Positions 1-11,900 of a stretch of 64,000 nt of DNA are shown here, piece by piece. The stretch comes from Paulinella micropora (lineage: Eukaryota > Cercozoa > Imbricatea > Euglyphida > Paulinellidae). The first letter of the stretch is position 1; the number at the start of each line of letters is the position of its first letter. The notes beneath the pieces were generated by a model. It worked only from the letters and a program-made list of their open reading frames with translations, was not told the origin of the DNA and did not search any database. A program made the position numbers and the translations under genes. The stretch spans positions 1-64,000 of the forward strand of contig WBZZ01000617.1 in NCBI GenBank assembly GCA_019918135.1, written 5' to 3'.

Positions 1-57
<57 letters not shown>

Positions 58-60
58 CCC

Positions 61-105
<45 letters not shown>

Positions 106-215
106 TTTTTTTTTTTTTTTTTTTTTTTTTTCCCCTATCCCTCTCTCCCTCTCACTCGCTCACTCTCTCGTCACTCTCACTCTTATTCTGTCTGTCTCTC
201 TGTCTGTCTGTCTAG
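1..215. repeat. Low-complexity tract ending in a splice acceptor
   Basis: About 70 C residues (one T inside) are followed by CT and CA dinucleotide runs, a T run of roughly 26 bases and a pyrimidine-rich stretch to an AG at 214-215. The open frame that follows continues upstream of its first possible start, so I read this as the end of an intron with a very long polypyrimidine tract. A long homopolymer at the window edge could also mark an assembly limit. Confidence 0.6.
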
Positions 216-2032
216 TGACGCGCTGTTGCCTGGGCTGGAAATTGCGAGGGAACAGGCAGCGCAGCAATCTGCACCCAGATCTGCACCCAGTGCTCACGAG
301 TTCTTAGGTGAACAGTACAAGGACCTAACCTTTGGGCTGGGTCAGTGGGTACCCACAGAAGATCTGGACAATGATGATGATGCTGCCCACGACGAGTTTG
401 ACATCTTGAACATAGACGACTTGGACTTGGGAGACCAGTACAGAATGCTGTCAGCCAGAGCGTCTGGAAAAGACATGGTGCCTCATCCGTTCATGCTGGA
501 ATCACTGGATGATGACGATGATGAGGAGGACGAAGAACACAGTCCGGCTGTGCGGGTGCGTGTACCAAGACGTGCACCACGTACAGCGGATACTGCCATG
601 CAGGCACCTCTCTACAACTCCTCGCCTTACTTCCTGGGACAGCAGTATGAGAACCTCATGGAGTCGATGGCTGGACAGAGGCTGCAGACATACGAGGAGA
701 CCCTTGATGACGATGTCGACTACGAGTTGTCAGACGGGCAGGAGGAGGACCGCCAGTCAGCTTCTGCACGGCCCTCCTTGGGAGAGCAGTACCGCAAATT
801 GGCTTCTAGTCTGGGTCTTGCTACTGCTGAGGTCTATCTATCTATCTATCTATCTATCTATCGTATCTATCTTATGTATCTATCTATCCATTTATCTATC
901 TACCTATCTATCTATTCTATCTGTCCTTCTATCCATCTAGGACGACAAGGATGGAATGGGAAGTGAAGAGAAGGAAGCGCTTCTTTCTGCTCTGGATGAT
1001 GATGATGATGATGACGACGAAGAAGAAGAAGGCCCAGAAGACCCCAAGCAGCGAGGTAGTCAGCATGCAGTCGATGCCCCCGTACCGTTCGATCTTGAGC
1101 AGCAGTCTCGAAAACTGGCTGAGGCCTTGGGTCAGGACACCAAGGCTCAAGTGGAGGCGGTCGATGATGAAGATGACGATGAGGCAGACGAAAAGCAGGT
1201 ACAGATCTGGGAAAGGAGGAGACGGCAGCAGCAGAGAGTGGTGCCGATCTTCATGGGTGATATGTACCGCACACTGGCAATGGCTCTGGGTGACAACCTC
1301 ATGGTGGAAGAACTGATTGGAGACAGTGAGGACGAGGCCAAGGATGCCGATGAGACTCAAGCCAAGGCTGGTGCGCCCGAGCAAGACGATGATGATGATG
1401 ACGACGACGATGATGATGAAGATGATGATGATGACGAAGGTGAAGCAAAGGAAGGTAAAGTACGGGAGAAGAAGCACAGGGAATCGTTCTTCCTGGGACG
1501 ACAGCTCAAGAAGATGAGCCAGGCACTCGGGCAAGTCGTCGAACAGCACCCGGAGACCCTCGACGATCATGATGACAGCGACTCAGACGAGGGCAAGGAG
1601 GCCAAAAATGCAGGCGGCTTTGACTTGAATGAACAGTACAAGAAAGTCTCTAGAGTGCTAGGTCAGAGCGTGGAAGAGAATGACGAGGTGTTGGACGATG
1701 ACGACGACGACGAGGACGACGTGGGCGCGCAGGCCGAAGAAGCCAAGTCTGCAGGCCCGGACGCTACAGACAAGAAGAGTAGAGAGTCCTTTCACTTGGG
1801 TGAGAAATACAAGAAGATAACACAAACGCTCGGCCAGAACGTCGAAGAGCACGTGGATACTCTGGATGACAACGACGACGAAGACGATGAGGAGGAGGAT
1901 GAAGAGGAGGAGGGTGAGAAGGAGGCGGTCCCTGATCCTACTGCCTTCAACTTGGAGAACCAGCTCAAGTCCATGGAAATGAGGTATGCATGTATGCATG
2001 TATGTATGTATGTGTGTATGTATGCATGCATG

Positions 2033-2066
<34 letters not shown>

Positions 2067-3945
2067 TGTATGTACGTATGTACGTATGTACGTATGTACG
2101 TATGTGCATATGTATGTATCTATGTATCTATGTATCTATGTATCTATGTGTGTAATGTATGTATGTATGTATGTATATGTATGTATTTATGTATAGGTGG
2201 GGCACGGTGGTAGATGACGATCTCGATGACTTGGACGATGAAGAAGGCGATGAAGACGATGATAAAGATGAAGATGAAGATGAAGAAGACGACAAGCGTA
2301 AACGCGGCGACGACCACGACGGCGACAGCGGTGGGGAGGGAAAGAAAGGGTTTTCTCTTGCTCGCCAGGCAGAGATGCTATCCACTGCGGTCGGCAAGCG
2401 TCCAGAGGAAGTAGACGATGACAACGATGATGATGATGATGATGATGATGACGAGAAAGAGGAAGAGGACGAAGTTGGCAGCGGAAAGCCCCAGGCAAAG
2501 AAAGAGTCGTTTCTTGCTCGCCAGGCGGAGAGGCTGTCGACCGCGGTCGGCAAGCGGCCAGAGGAAGTAGAGGATGACGACGATGACGATGATGATGATG
2601 GCGACGAGCAGGAAGAGGGTGGCAAGGCAAGTGAAGGACATGCCAGGGCAGAGCCGGAGGCAAAGACGGGCCTTCTTGCTCACCAGGTGCGTACGCTAGC
2701 TGCAGCGGTCGGCAAGCGGCCAGACGAAGTCGAAGATGACAGCGATGATGACGACGATGATGGTGATGATGGCGAAGATGTGGACGCAAGACCAGCTGCA
2801 GCAAAGGGAGCGGAAAAGCCAGAGGCCAAGACAGGCTTTTCACTTTCACGTCAGGTAGAGAGGTTCTCAACAGCTGTCGGCAAGCGGCCAGAGGAAGTAC
2901 AGGACGACAGCGATGACGATGATGATGATGGCAAAGAGCAGGACGAGGATGGCGGAGGAAAACCGAAGAAGTCCAAGAAAGGGCATGCCAGCGCAGAACC
3001 GGAGGCCAAGACAGGCTTTTCACTTGCTCAACAGTTACAGACGTTGTCAGCAGCGGTCGGCAAGCAGCCAGAGGAAGTAGAGGACGACAGCGATGATGAC
3101 GACGAGCAAGAGGAAGCAGAGGCCAAACGAGGGCCTGGCAGCAGAGAATCGGAGGCCAAAGCGGAGACGGGAGAGTTTCTTGCTCAACAGTTGAAATCAC
3201 TATCGGCGTCGGTGGGCAAGCAGCCAGAGGAAGTTGAAGATGACAGTGATGACTCAGAAGCTGATGAGTCATGGGTCAAAAATAAGGATGGCGGCAAGTT
3301 TGGAAAAGTGGTCACGCGCAAGAAAGCCAAGCAGGCTGCCAAGAAGAAGCGAGAGGAGGAGCAAGAGGTGGCCCTGTCCAAGGCAGAGGAGAAGCAAGAG
3401 GTGGCCTCCAGCAGCAAGGCCAAGAAGGCCCTGTCCAAGGCATCCTACAAACAAGTCAAGGTGCTCTACGAGAATAAAACTGACAAATGGACGCAGATGG
3501 ACCTCCAAACCTATTACAAGTTGCGGATGCGCAGGCCAGCTCCTGACTCTCTAGACAACTGGGATGTGAAACGTGTGACGCAGTTCCTCACCATGGCGCT
3601 GCCCTATGATGATGAAGAGTTGCGCTCACTTGTCACTCTTAACGTCCACAAACAGAGTAATTTTCCAACCTTTAATATTTCACAACATGCAATTTCCGTT
3701 GTTGCTCAAAATTACAACGCTGGTTGCACGTTCATCTTTGTATGTAGATGTGACCGGCCAAAAATTGCGAAACATGACTCACGAGTCTCTGACTGCGTTG
3801 GGCATCACGTCTGCGCTGTCTCGAGTCAAGATACTGGTATTCAACTCTTTCCTTCCCATCCCTCCCCTTGCCCAACCCCCCCTCCCCCTTTTCTCTCTCT
3901 CTCTCTCTCTCTCTCCCTCTCTCTCTCTCTCTCTCATAGATGTAA
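216..3945 (+). CDS. Acidic repeat protein with C-terminal SAM domain (partial, spliced)
   Basis: This is the 3' part of a host gene; the 5' end lies outside the window. I see exons at 216-831, 941-1983, 2197-3656, 3748-3836 and probably 3940-3945; all junctions keep the frame and use GT..AG. The product has about 16 imperfect units, each a short helix-like motif of the form F-L-x-x-Q-x-x-x-L-x-x-x-L-G followed by a run of Asp/Glu. After a Lys-rich linker comes a SAM domain: LDNWDVKRVTQFL, then across the fourth splice LRNMTHESLTALGIT and a final SRVKIL. SAM domains bind other proteins or RNA. The Asp runs are coded by GAY repeats. The extreme C-terminus is uncertain: reading on through the last putative intron gives a low-complexity tail. 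The function is unknown; the acidic repeats suggest a scaffold or a chromatin- or ion-binding role, which is inference. Confidence 0.75.
832..940 (+). other. Intron built of TCTA repeats
   Basis: This intron starts GTCTATCTATC and ends CCATCTAG. Almost all of it is an imperfect (TCTA)n microsatellite that also keeps an open frame. Skipping it joins a Glu codon to an Asp-rich exon inside one of the acidic repeat units. Confidence 0.7.
1984..2196 (+). other. Intron built of TATG repeats
   Basis: The intron runs from GTATGCATG to TATGTATAG and is nearly pure (GTAT)n with variants. It splits an Arg codon, and the flanking exons continue one acidic repeat unit. Confidence 0.7.
3657..3747 (+). other. 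Intron inside the SAM domain
   Basis: Donor GTAATTTT and acceptor TTTGTATGTAG flank AT-rich, unstructured sequence. Removing it joins the first SAM helices to the NVTGQKLRNMTHESL part with the Asn codon split, which supports the junction. Confidence 0.7.
3837..3939 (+). other. Probable last intron, CT-rich
   Basis: A donor GTATTC follows the last SAM helix codon and an acceptor CTCTCATAG follows a (CT)n run. The next codons are Met and stop. The phrase GATACTGGTATTCAA occurs on both sides (3830 and 3963), so an alternative end to the gene is possible. Confidence 0.4.
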
Positions 3946-4473
3946 ATGATATAGTGGAGAAGATACTGGTATTCAAGTGTATGTGTGGTTTGCTACTGTG
4001 CAGGCTAAAATACATCACATGGAGTAATGCCGGGCGAAGGACTACGCTGGGTTGGCAATGTCTAAGATCCAGACATGTTGTCAATGATGTATTATTAAGG
4101 GCGCTCCGTAATGTGTGAAAATTTACCTCTGTATGAAGCAAAAGGTTGCAATTCGAAATAGATGTTAAGAGGTTACCTAGCACCCTTTTAGATCTAAAAA
4201 TAATTAGCACAGACTCGGATCGGATTATCAAATGTCGATTTTTCTGTGGCAGTGGTTACATATATTCAAATTTAGTGTAGTGTAAAAAAATATGATTTTT
4301 ATGTTATTTGCCCCGTTCACAGCTAAAACTCATATTTTTGTTGTATCATCTTACTATCACTGCAACAGTACACAGTTTTTAGACACTTTGTAATTTGCCT
4401 TTTGATAGGCATTGTATTGTTACGTATATTCATATTTAAGTATCATCATACTCCAAAAGCAGAATATTTTGTA

Positions 4474-4479
4474 AATAAA
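4474..4479 (+). terminator. Candidate polyadenylation signal of the SAM gene
   Basis: An AATAAA hexamer lies about 530 bases past the likely stop in AT-rich DNA. It is the clearest signal downstream; no transcript data support it. Confidence 0.3.
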
Positions 4480-4830
4480 GTGACGTATCATTTCCCATGT
4501 CGCATATAAACGTCGTATTCAATAGATTACATATTACCTAGTTATCAGTTTGGCAATCTTGGAAATTAAAGTGTTTCTTTTACTAGTAAATAATACATAC
4601 TGCGTGAGACTGATTGGATTTCAAGCCTACTACTGCAACTACATATTTTTGCTCGAGATGAGTCCGACATCGGAGCGATTCAAAAGTTTGGCCACTCACC
4701 CGACACTGCTAACTATACGTTGACTATCCAGCCACCAGTGTGTTTGCATTTCGTTTGACAAGTGACCCTCCGTTTGGAGTTCACAATGATCTACGATTAG
4801 CAGTCTCACCTGCCTTGATCTGCCCACTGT

Positions 4831-5106
4831 ATTGCTGTTGACATTCAAGACAACAAAAAAAATTGATTTTTCTGTTTTGGTTGGAATTTCAGTTTTGGTT
4901 GGAATTTTGATTTTGGGTGAAAATTTGAATTTTTCAAATTAACGGCTATATTCGTCCGCAAAATATCGTAAATTTTCGCGAAATGTTACCGTTAAATTTG
5001 AAAATTTAAATTTTTGTCACAAAAATGAAAAACTGTCACAAAAATGAAAATCTGACACAAAAATGAAAAACTAATTTTTGTTGTTGTCTTGAATGTCAAC
5101 AGCAAT
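4831..5106. mobile_element. MITE-like element with about 34-bp terminal inverted repeats
   Basis: The left end (4831-4864, beginning ATTGCTGTTGACATTCAAGA) is repeated in inverse at 5072-5106. The inside is AT-rich, has no coding potential and contains three copies of a CACAAAAATGAAAA phrase near 5016-5070. This is the form of a non-autonomous DNA transposon. Target duplications are not clear. Confidence 0.6.
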
Positions 5107-5264
5107 ATTTTGCACCAAGTCTGCAACGCAAGAATATTGTAAGTCTTGACTAACCCCCGGCTCAGCGGCGAGGAAATTACCAACTTGACCGGCAGTGATT
5201 CACTTGAATACACACACTGCTGTCATTTGACCTCAAAATATTTCCGATGTCAGGGAAGTTTACC

Positions 5265-5915
5265 CTGGCAAAACTTCAAGACTCTAGATCTGTCAATGCC
5301 AGTTTATTCATTATTGACGAGGGCACGCTTGAGGGGGCCTGAGAGTGGATTAATACTGATTATGCCGGCCCACCCGGTATATATTAATAACTTGATTGCA
5401 TCATGGCAAGTTACTCTAGTAGTATGTTCTCGGCCTGTCTGTCGGTCACAAGTTTACATTGGCTTCGATACGGAGTCCCTCTACGTTAGGCCCAGTATTC
5501 CAGTAGTCATTCTACAAGTCCGGCGGCCGTTAGCCTCTGTTATTGATAGTCACTGTAATACCGACGTCTAAAAAAAAAAAAAAAAAAAAAAAATTAAGCC
5601 GTTAGCTTCAGGCTGTTACCGTAACTCTATATTAATAACTTGAATATAACAAATATCTAACTACTTGTAGAATGAGGAATACCTAACGTAGCATCCGGCT
5701 CGGAAGGGACTCCGTACTCTCCAAGCCAAGATAAACCGACAGACCGGAACTTGCCATATACTCTGTAATGTCATTATATTAATAGAAGTACCTGGTGGGC
5801 CCTGACATAATCACCTCTCCCCCCGAATGCGGCGTGCCATCGTCAAGGTGCGCTTCCTGAAAGTTCAAGAATAGTTATTAATATTTAATATTAATAACAG
5901 TGGTTTGCGCGAGAA
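5265..5915. repeat. Large degenerate palindrome
   Basis: Two arms of about 300 bases face each other around an A-rich centre near 5575. Shared words in opposite orientation include ATGGCAAGTT, ACGGAGTCCCT, CTACGTTAGG and ATTCTACAAGT. Many short ATTAATA tracts are embedded. It may be an old foldback element or two opposed copies of one repeat; the arms have diverged well beyond identity. Confidence 0.5.
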
Positions 5916-6636
5916 GTCGAGTTAAGATCTTAGCCGAACCAAACCGATATATTAATAAAATATGAAAATTATCTCGAGAGATTGTATGTGACTAGACCCT
6001 TGACCTCCTCTGATAAAATTGCACCGTTCACCCAGTGTTATCCTAAATTCACTACTCAATGATTCGTCCCCCCCACCTCAGTAGTGTGAGTCTATACTAC
6101 TATCATCCACCCGGATAGTTATTGATAAATTCCATTTATGCTTGATTAAAATCCATTGGTTCCCGATTATACCTCAATCTGCCGCCCCTTCGGCCACGAA
6201 ACTTAGATTTTTCATAAGCTTCCTTATGTAAAATCAGTTCCCAATATGTGAGAAATGAAATTTCAAGTTGCAGGAGACATAGCTCTTCTATACATCTCTG
6301 TGTATAGGTGTATAAGAAAAGGTCGCATATTTACCTATCTGCGCCTACACCTGTCTCTGCATGACTTCAACTTTCACTGTGACTGGCCAGTGCTTCTTTT
6401 TACACTTCGTTTTTTCTGACCGTCTTGTTTCAGTTTGCCTAGTATTAACCCTTAACCCGGCAATCCACATTCAACTGTGGATTAAATCCACATTTGTGGA
6501 TCTTGTGTATTGTTCAAGTTTTTAAGCCACAAATGTGGCAATATTATCACTACTTTGTTTGTATTAAATAATTCTGTCATATTTAAGCGAACTATGAAAA
6601 AAAATCTGTCATTAATAACGTAAAAGGTCATTTTAA
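5916..6636. other. Intergenic, no gene seen
   Basis: AT-rich DNA without a supported gene. Small hairpins built from ATCCACA and TGTGGAT occur near 6470-6500. Confidence 0.4.
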
Positions 6637-6639
6637 TCA

Positions 6640-9600
6640 ACCAATAATTGGCTGCATCCTGGCTCGCGCTGGAGCGACGAAGGTGTTGCGTGTGTGGAAG
6701 AAGAAGTCGTTGAGACAGTCATCACCTACGTGCGCTTCCGGTGGTCTCAAGAGGTATATCTTGCCGACGTGCCAGTGTATGGTTTTCACGTCGTCGGCCG
6801 ACTTCAGCTTTGAATCAGCTGGCGGTCGTTTCGGCACCGATTTGTCCGTTCCCCTCCTGTTCCGATTGCAGGTGGGTGGCCGGTCCCGGTGCGATGATAT
6901 CCCCTTCCGACGCATCGGGGTGATCGCCTTCCGCTTCTTTTCCCTTCTCAATCGTCTGTTTATTGCCTTCGGCTACAGCCGGTAATGGTAGATCCGGGTT
7001 CTCCTTCGCCTCGGCCGTTTGATCCCGGCGCTTGGGCGGGACCCGTAGACTGTGTTCTAGCCTCTGTACTGCCTCCGTCATCGTCTCGTTACGATCCAGC
7101 ATGAGGTTGAATCGCATCAAATGCCTTACATGCACCACTAGCGTCTTACCCTTTCCCTGAATTCGATATGTCAAAGCACCTACCTGTTCTAGCACAGTGT
7201 ACGGGCCTTGCTTGACGCTCACCAAGTTAGGTACCTGGGGCACATACAGAAAGACTAAGTCCCCCGCATGGTATTCCCCAGATTCATACTTGACCTTGGT
7301 ATGAGCCTGTTGGTTGCGGCTATGGGCTTCTTTGGCTTCCCGTGCTTTCATGACGTAATGTCTGGCTTCTGCCATCACCCGTAGGCGACAAGCCATGAGC
7401 TCATCGTGCTCCAAGAAACCGCCTTCCGGGAGGTTCGGTAGAACCAGCTCCTCCGGAATTCTCAAGTGTTGTCCGTACACCATGAGGTTGGGGGACGCGC
7501 CTGTGGCTTTCCCGCCCAATGCCCTCGATCCGGTGTTGTTCATGGAAAACACAAATGATGGCAGTGCCTTGTGCCAGATGTGCTGATTATCGCGGCAATA
7601 CTGTTGGAGCGCGGCCTTGAGCGGCCTGTGCACCCTCTCAATCTTGCCGTTGCTTTCTGGTGAATATGCAGTGACATACTTCCACTTGAAACCCCACACT
7701 GCAGACAGCCGAGCGGAGAGTTCGTTTGTAAACTCCGATCCCCGATCGCTGTATACATTCTTCGGTACCCCAGTATATCGGAAGACTTGGTCGGCTAACG
7801 CCTCGCATGTCGATTCCGCATCCTTGTCTTTAACCGGCACCGCGAACACGTAGTTCGAAAAGCGGTCTATGGCCGTTAGGATGTACCGATATTTGTGAGT
7901 TTCTGAACGTGGTAGCGGTCCTACATAGTTTATGTGCAGCGTTTCGAACAGGTTGTCAACAAGCTTGTACTCGCCGTACAGACCTCTTTGAGCGCTGTTG
8001 TGTGGTGATTTGGTTTGCTTGCAGTGTCCGCATGCGTCGACTGTGTCGGCGATGGATTTCTGCATACCATGCCACCAGAACCTGCGTGATATGAACCATG
8101 ATATCTTATCCCTTCCCGTGTGGGAGTTGAGGGCTGATCGGTGCGTGGCTATCAAGATCGCCTGTCGTAACTGAGGAGGGACCCAAAGTGTCCACTTCGA
8201 CGGCGTCTTGTCCCACTTGCCACCGGACCCCTTGTACCACAGGAGGTCGTCGTGCCAGGTCATTGTTTTCTTATGGGCTCTTATGTCTCGAGTTTCGGGG
8301 TGCTTAATGGGATCAATGGCGTGAGCAATGAAGGGGCCCCATTCCTTAGAGCTCTTTGCCAACTGACCAAACACCGCGGGGCTCGCCATCGTCATATCCA
8401 GGTCGTCCAATGGAAGGGCGGTGGAGACCAGGCTTATGTGTCCCCCTGTGCGTTGTGTTTGTTCGGCTCCCGCGATAATCGCCGACCGTGAAGGGTGGAC
8501 ATTCCGAGGTACCCAGAACGACTGCGTCTTATCCGCGAAAAATGCGTTGTAAGAGTGTTCGTGTTCGTGAGTCTGACCCGGTTTCCAGTCACCCTTGCTG
8601 AGGATGTCCGACTGTGTGTCGATCTCCTCTAGCAGGTCTTGCCAATCCTCAGCCTCATGTTGTGCGCAGCATACCCGCCGTATGCATTGCAGCTGGTCCA
8701 ACAGTTCGGCCTGAGTATCGGGCTTGTATCCCTGCTTCCAGCTGTGTGCGCTGGTGGTAATATATGCCATACCCGCCGGTAATGTGTCTTTGAAGTCTAC
8801 TGTGTGCTCCGTAGCCATCCAGTCGTCATTGGCTGTCCAGCCGACCAGGCAGGCCGTCGGAGTGTCTAAGGCAAAACGATCTAGGCCGTCGCCGACGGAA
8901 CCTTTCACCCGAGGCATCCGCGAGAGGCTGTCTGGGACCGTGTTGTCTTTACCCTTAATGTACTCGATGGTGAAGTCATACAGGGCTAGCTCCGATTGCC
9001 ATCGGGCCAGTCGTCCCGTATGTTCTCTCTCCATGAGCCATCTCAGGTTAGCGTGATCAGTTTGAACCAAGATGTTGGGGGCACCCCACAAGTACTCCCT
9101 CAGCCTGCTGAACGCCCAAACTATGGCTAACGCTTCGCGCTGCCTGGTGCAATAATTGACCTGTTCGGGCGTCAGTTTCTTGCTGACAAACATGATCGGT
9201 CGTAGTTGTTGGTGCTTTGAGTCGTATTGTTGTAAGACTGCCCCGACCGCGTATTTCGACGCATCGGTCGCCACGACAAATCGCTTCTCAAAGTTAGGGA
9301 GAATCAGGACCGATCCGCCCTCTGTGAGGGGGTCTCGTGTCAATGCCTCCTTCAGTTTCGTGTATGTTTCCATGGCTGCTTGAGGCCATTCGCTGTCCGG
9401 GTCGCCGTGCAGGCAGAAGTCCCGTAATGGCTTCACAAAGTCCTGAAAGTTCGGAATGAATTCTGAGTACACCTGTGCCATACAGAGGAAGGAGTGCAAC
9501 GCTGTGCGTGTGTTTGGGCGTGGAAGGGAACGTATGGCGTTCCGCTTCTCCGGCTTCAACACTATGACCCCATCCTTCACCCTGTACCCTAGATAATCGA

Positions 9601-9960
9601 TGTGATCCTTTGCGAAGGAGCACTTCTCTAGGTTCAACCTTAGGCCAAAGGCTTCTAGGCGTCTCAGAATATCCGACACGTGTGCTAGATGTTCCGATTC
9701 CGTCTTCGAATAAATAACGATGTCATCTATGTAACTAAAGCTATACTGATTAGTATGTCCATAAGTCTCAGTGAACTTGTCATCACCGTACTGTGGATCG
9801 GACAGAGCCCGATTCATGCAATCCTGGAATATAGCTGGAGCGGTCTTCAGACCCATCGGGAGTACCGTCCATTGGTATAGTCTCCCACCAACAGCAAAGG
9901 CCGTTAGTGCTCGCTCGGCCATATGCTTTCCCCTTTTGAAGGTTCCGGTCTGATGATTCG
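6640..9960 (-). mobile_element. Ty3/Gypsy retrotransposon pol region (fossil)
   Basis: A minus-strand reading frame of 1035 residues (9922-6815) carries, in order: the later part of reverse transcriptase with the YIDD catalytic box (FSYIDDIVIYSK), an RNase H domain (FVVATDASKYAVGAVLQQ), an integrase zinc finger (H-H-C-C, ending CGHCKQTK), the integrase core with its two Asp and Glu residues (around LHINYVGPLP, NVYSDRGSEF and SPESNGKIERVHR), and a C-terminal GPY/F module (KQGPYTVLEQVGALTYRI). Gag, protease and the first part of reverse transcriptase are absent at the 5' side, where Copia-like sequence of opposite orientation follows. I did not find long terminal repeats. The long open frame suggests a fairly young but truncated copy. 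Confidence 0.9.
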
Positions 9961-10029
9961 GTTCTCTAGCAACTGGGGGTTAAGCACCGTACTGTCCCTT
10001 GTGGCGGTTGTAGTTCGAAGCCAACACGT

Positions 10030-11900
10030 GTGCGCACATGAGGCCTGGCAACAGTCCTTATTGGTTCACGAATACTTATTAAACAACCCCCCAGAACAGA
10101 TTTTAAAGGATGTAGGATACGCTGATGTCAGACCAGTAAGCACCCCTAGTGCAGAACACGAGCCCGAACCCATGGGAGAGACTAGTGCACTTAGGAAACA
10201 TTAAATTCCTAGTTTGGTAGGTAAACTTTTGTTTCTGACCAAGATGACACGTCCAGACGCAGATCAAGCACTGAATGCAGCTAGCGTAATGCAGACAGTA
10301 GATCCAGGACTAACTTATGCTTTACTAGGTAGAATTTTCAGATATTTGAAAAGTTCATATCGCGGTATTGCATTTCACGGGCCCAAATCCTCGCAAGAAG
10401 GAAGGACATACCCCAAAATTACTTTGTGGCCAGACGCAGCACATAAGGTTTGTAAGAAAACCGGAAAGTCGCGTACAGGTTATGTAGTGCTTTGGGGCGG
10501 AGATCCGATAGCTTGGTTGTCGAAACGGCAGACTAGAATTGCACTAAGTTCCAATGATGTGGAAATTTTCGCAGTTGAGTGCATACGAGAAGGTTTAGCT
10601 ATCCGACACATCACAGAAGAGTTAGATATAACACAGAAAAGGCCAATAGAACTTTATGAAGATAACGCTCAAACTATCTTAGCAGCAGAGAGGGGATTGT
10701 CAGGACCACGTACAAAACATCTACCTTTAGAACTGCATTTTATCCATCATGCCCAGAGAGACAATGAGATAAAGTTTGTAAAAGTGGGAACCAAACAGCA
10801 AATTGCAGACGTACTAACAAAACATGTTCCCAAAGACCAATTCGAATATCTCGTGAGTAAATTTATGGTGAAACTTTGATCCGTAACTTTACATCTCAAG
10901 TCTGTAAACTTACGTAAAATACGCAAATTTACGCTAAGTCCACTCACGTTGTTCTTTTATGAGTTTTCTCTCTTTGGAGTGTGCAGGTAGTGTCTTGCGC
11001 AGGTAGTAGAGCATCATCTTTTGGAGTCGTTCCCGTTGAAGTTCAAATCGAGCGTGAAGACGAAGAGCGTGACCCAGTCACCATCGGTCGTTGAATCGTC
11101 AAGAGCGGGAAGTGAAGGAGGCCGGGCCGACGAGAGTTGAAGCGATGCTTATCCTCGATCGCGAAGTTTCTTACAAGTGGACGCTTGAACGAGACGTCGT
11201 TGTCGAGATTGCAGCGGATGTAGTTATTAATGGCGATGTGGCAATTTTACTTTGATATATTGGACTTACTAAGTCGGAATGTAATTAAACTACGTACTAA
11301 GTTGTAAGCCTCCGCCAAAGGAACCGCTACTTATTGTTTTAATCGACGAAGTCGAGATGCCATTAGGTTACGAAGCAGAAGAAGTGTATTCAAAGGCCCG
11401 GAGTACGATTTTCAAGTTTTGTGAAACTCACGAACTTGAGGCTATCAAACCTACTTACTTTTCGGTTTTATAGTTTCAAGTCAGTGCCATTATCATTCAT
11501 CGTATTAGTTATTAATCGTAGATATTATTGTATTTTCTAGTTGGTTATAACTTGGCATTATCGACATAGAACTAAGGGGGAGCGTTGTAACTTCCGGACG
11601 ATTACGTTTTTACTTTAGTAATTACTTTGGTAATAGTGAGTAATTTATTCGTATTGTAGAATGACCATAGTTCTAGTCTATAATTGTGATACTACACGTA
11701 CCGGACATTTTGGCATTTAGAATTAGACACTTATCAATGATTGAGTACAATTACAGTTAGTTGTGTGAGTGTGACCTTTTTGCCACCGTGTTGTCAGTTC
11801 TGCTATCTACGTGCGTATTAAACTGTCGATTGGCATCGTGGCTTCTAACGGAGCCTCTCTCAGCAAACCTGCGTCTAAGGTATTAAGGTACGTGAGTTAC
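10030..11900 (+). mobile_element. Ty1/Copia retrotransposon 3' end (fossil)
   Basis: Plus-strand coding sequence shows the end of the reverse-transcriptase region (DVGYADVRPVSTP) and a Copia-type RNase H with its usual signatures (ALSSNDVEIFAVE, YEDNAQTI, RTKHLPLELHFI and ADVLTKHV), closing at 10879. About 700 bases further is a purine tract (11573-11584) followed at 11586 by TGTAACTTCC, the expected start of a 3' long terminal repeat. That repeat probably ends near 11900, where GAGTTAC is close to the inverse of its start. The 5' part of the element is missing and the copy looks broken. Confidence 0.75.
11586..11900 (+). repeat. Candidate Copia 3' LTR
   Basis: It begins with TG just after a polypurine tract and ends near an imperfect inverse of its first bases. 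No 5' partner is present in the window, so the right boundary is approximate. Confidence 0.4.

Noticed and set aside
1-71. Poly-C at the window start as a telomere
   Set aside because: A pure C run is not a known telomere repeat, and similar runs occur inside the window.
2187-3272. A 361-residue His/Leu-rich minus-strand frame
   Set aside because: It is the antisense shadow of the Asp/Glu repeat exon of the SAM gene.
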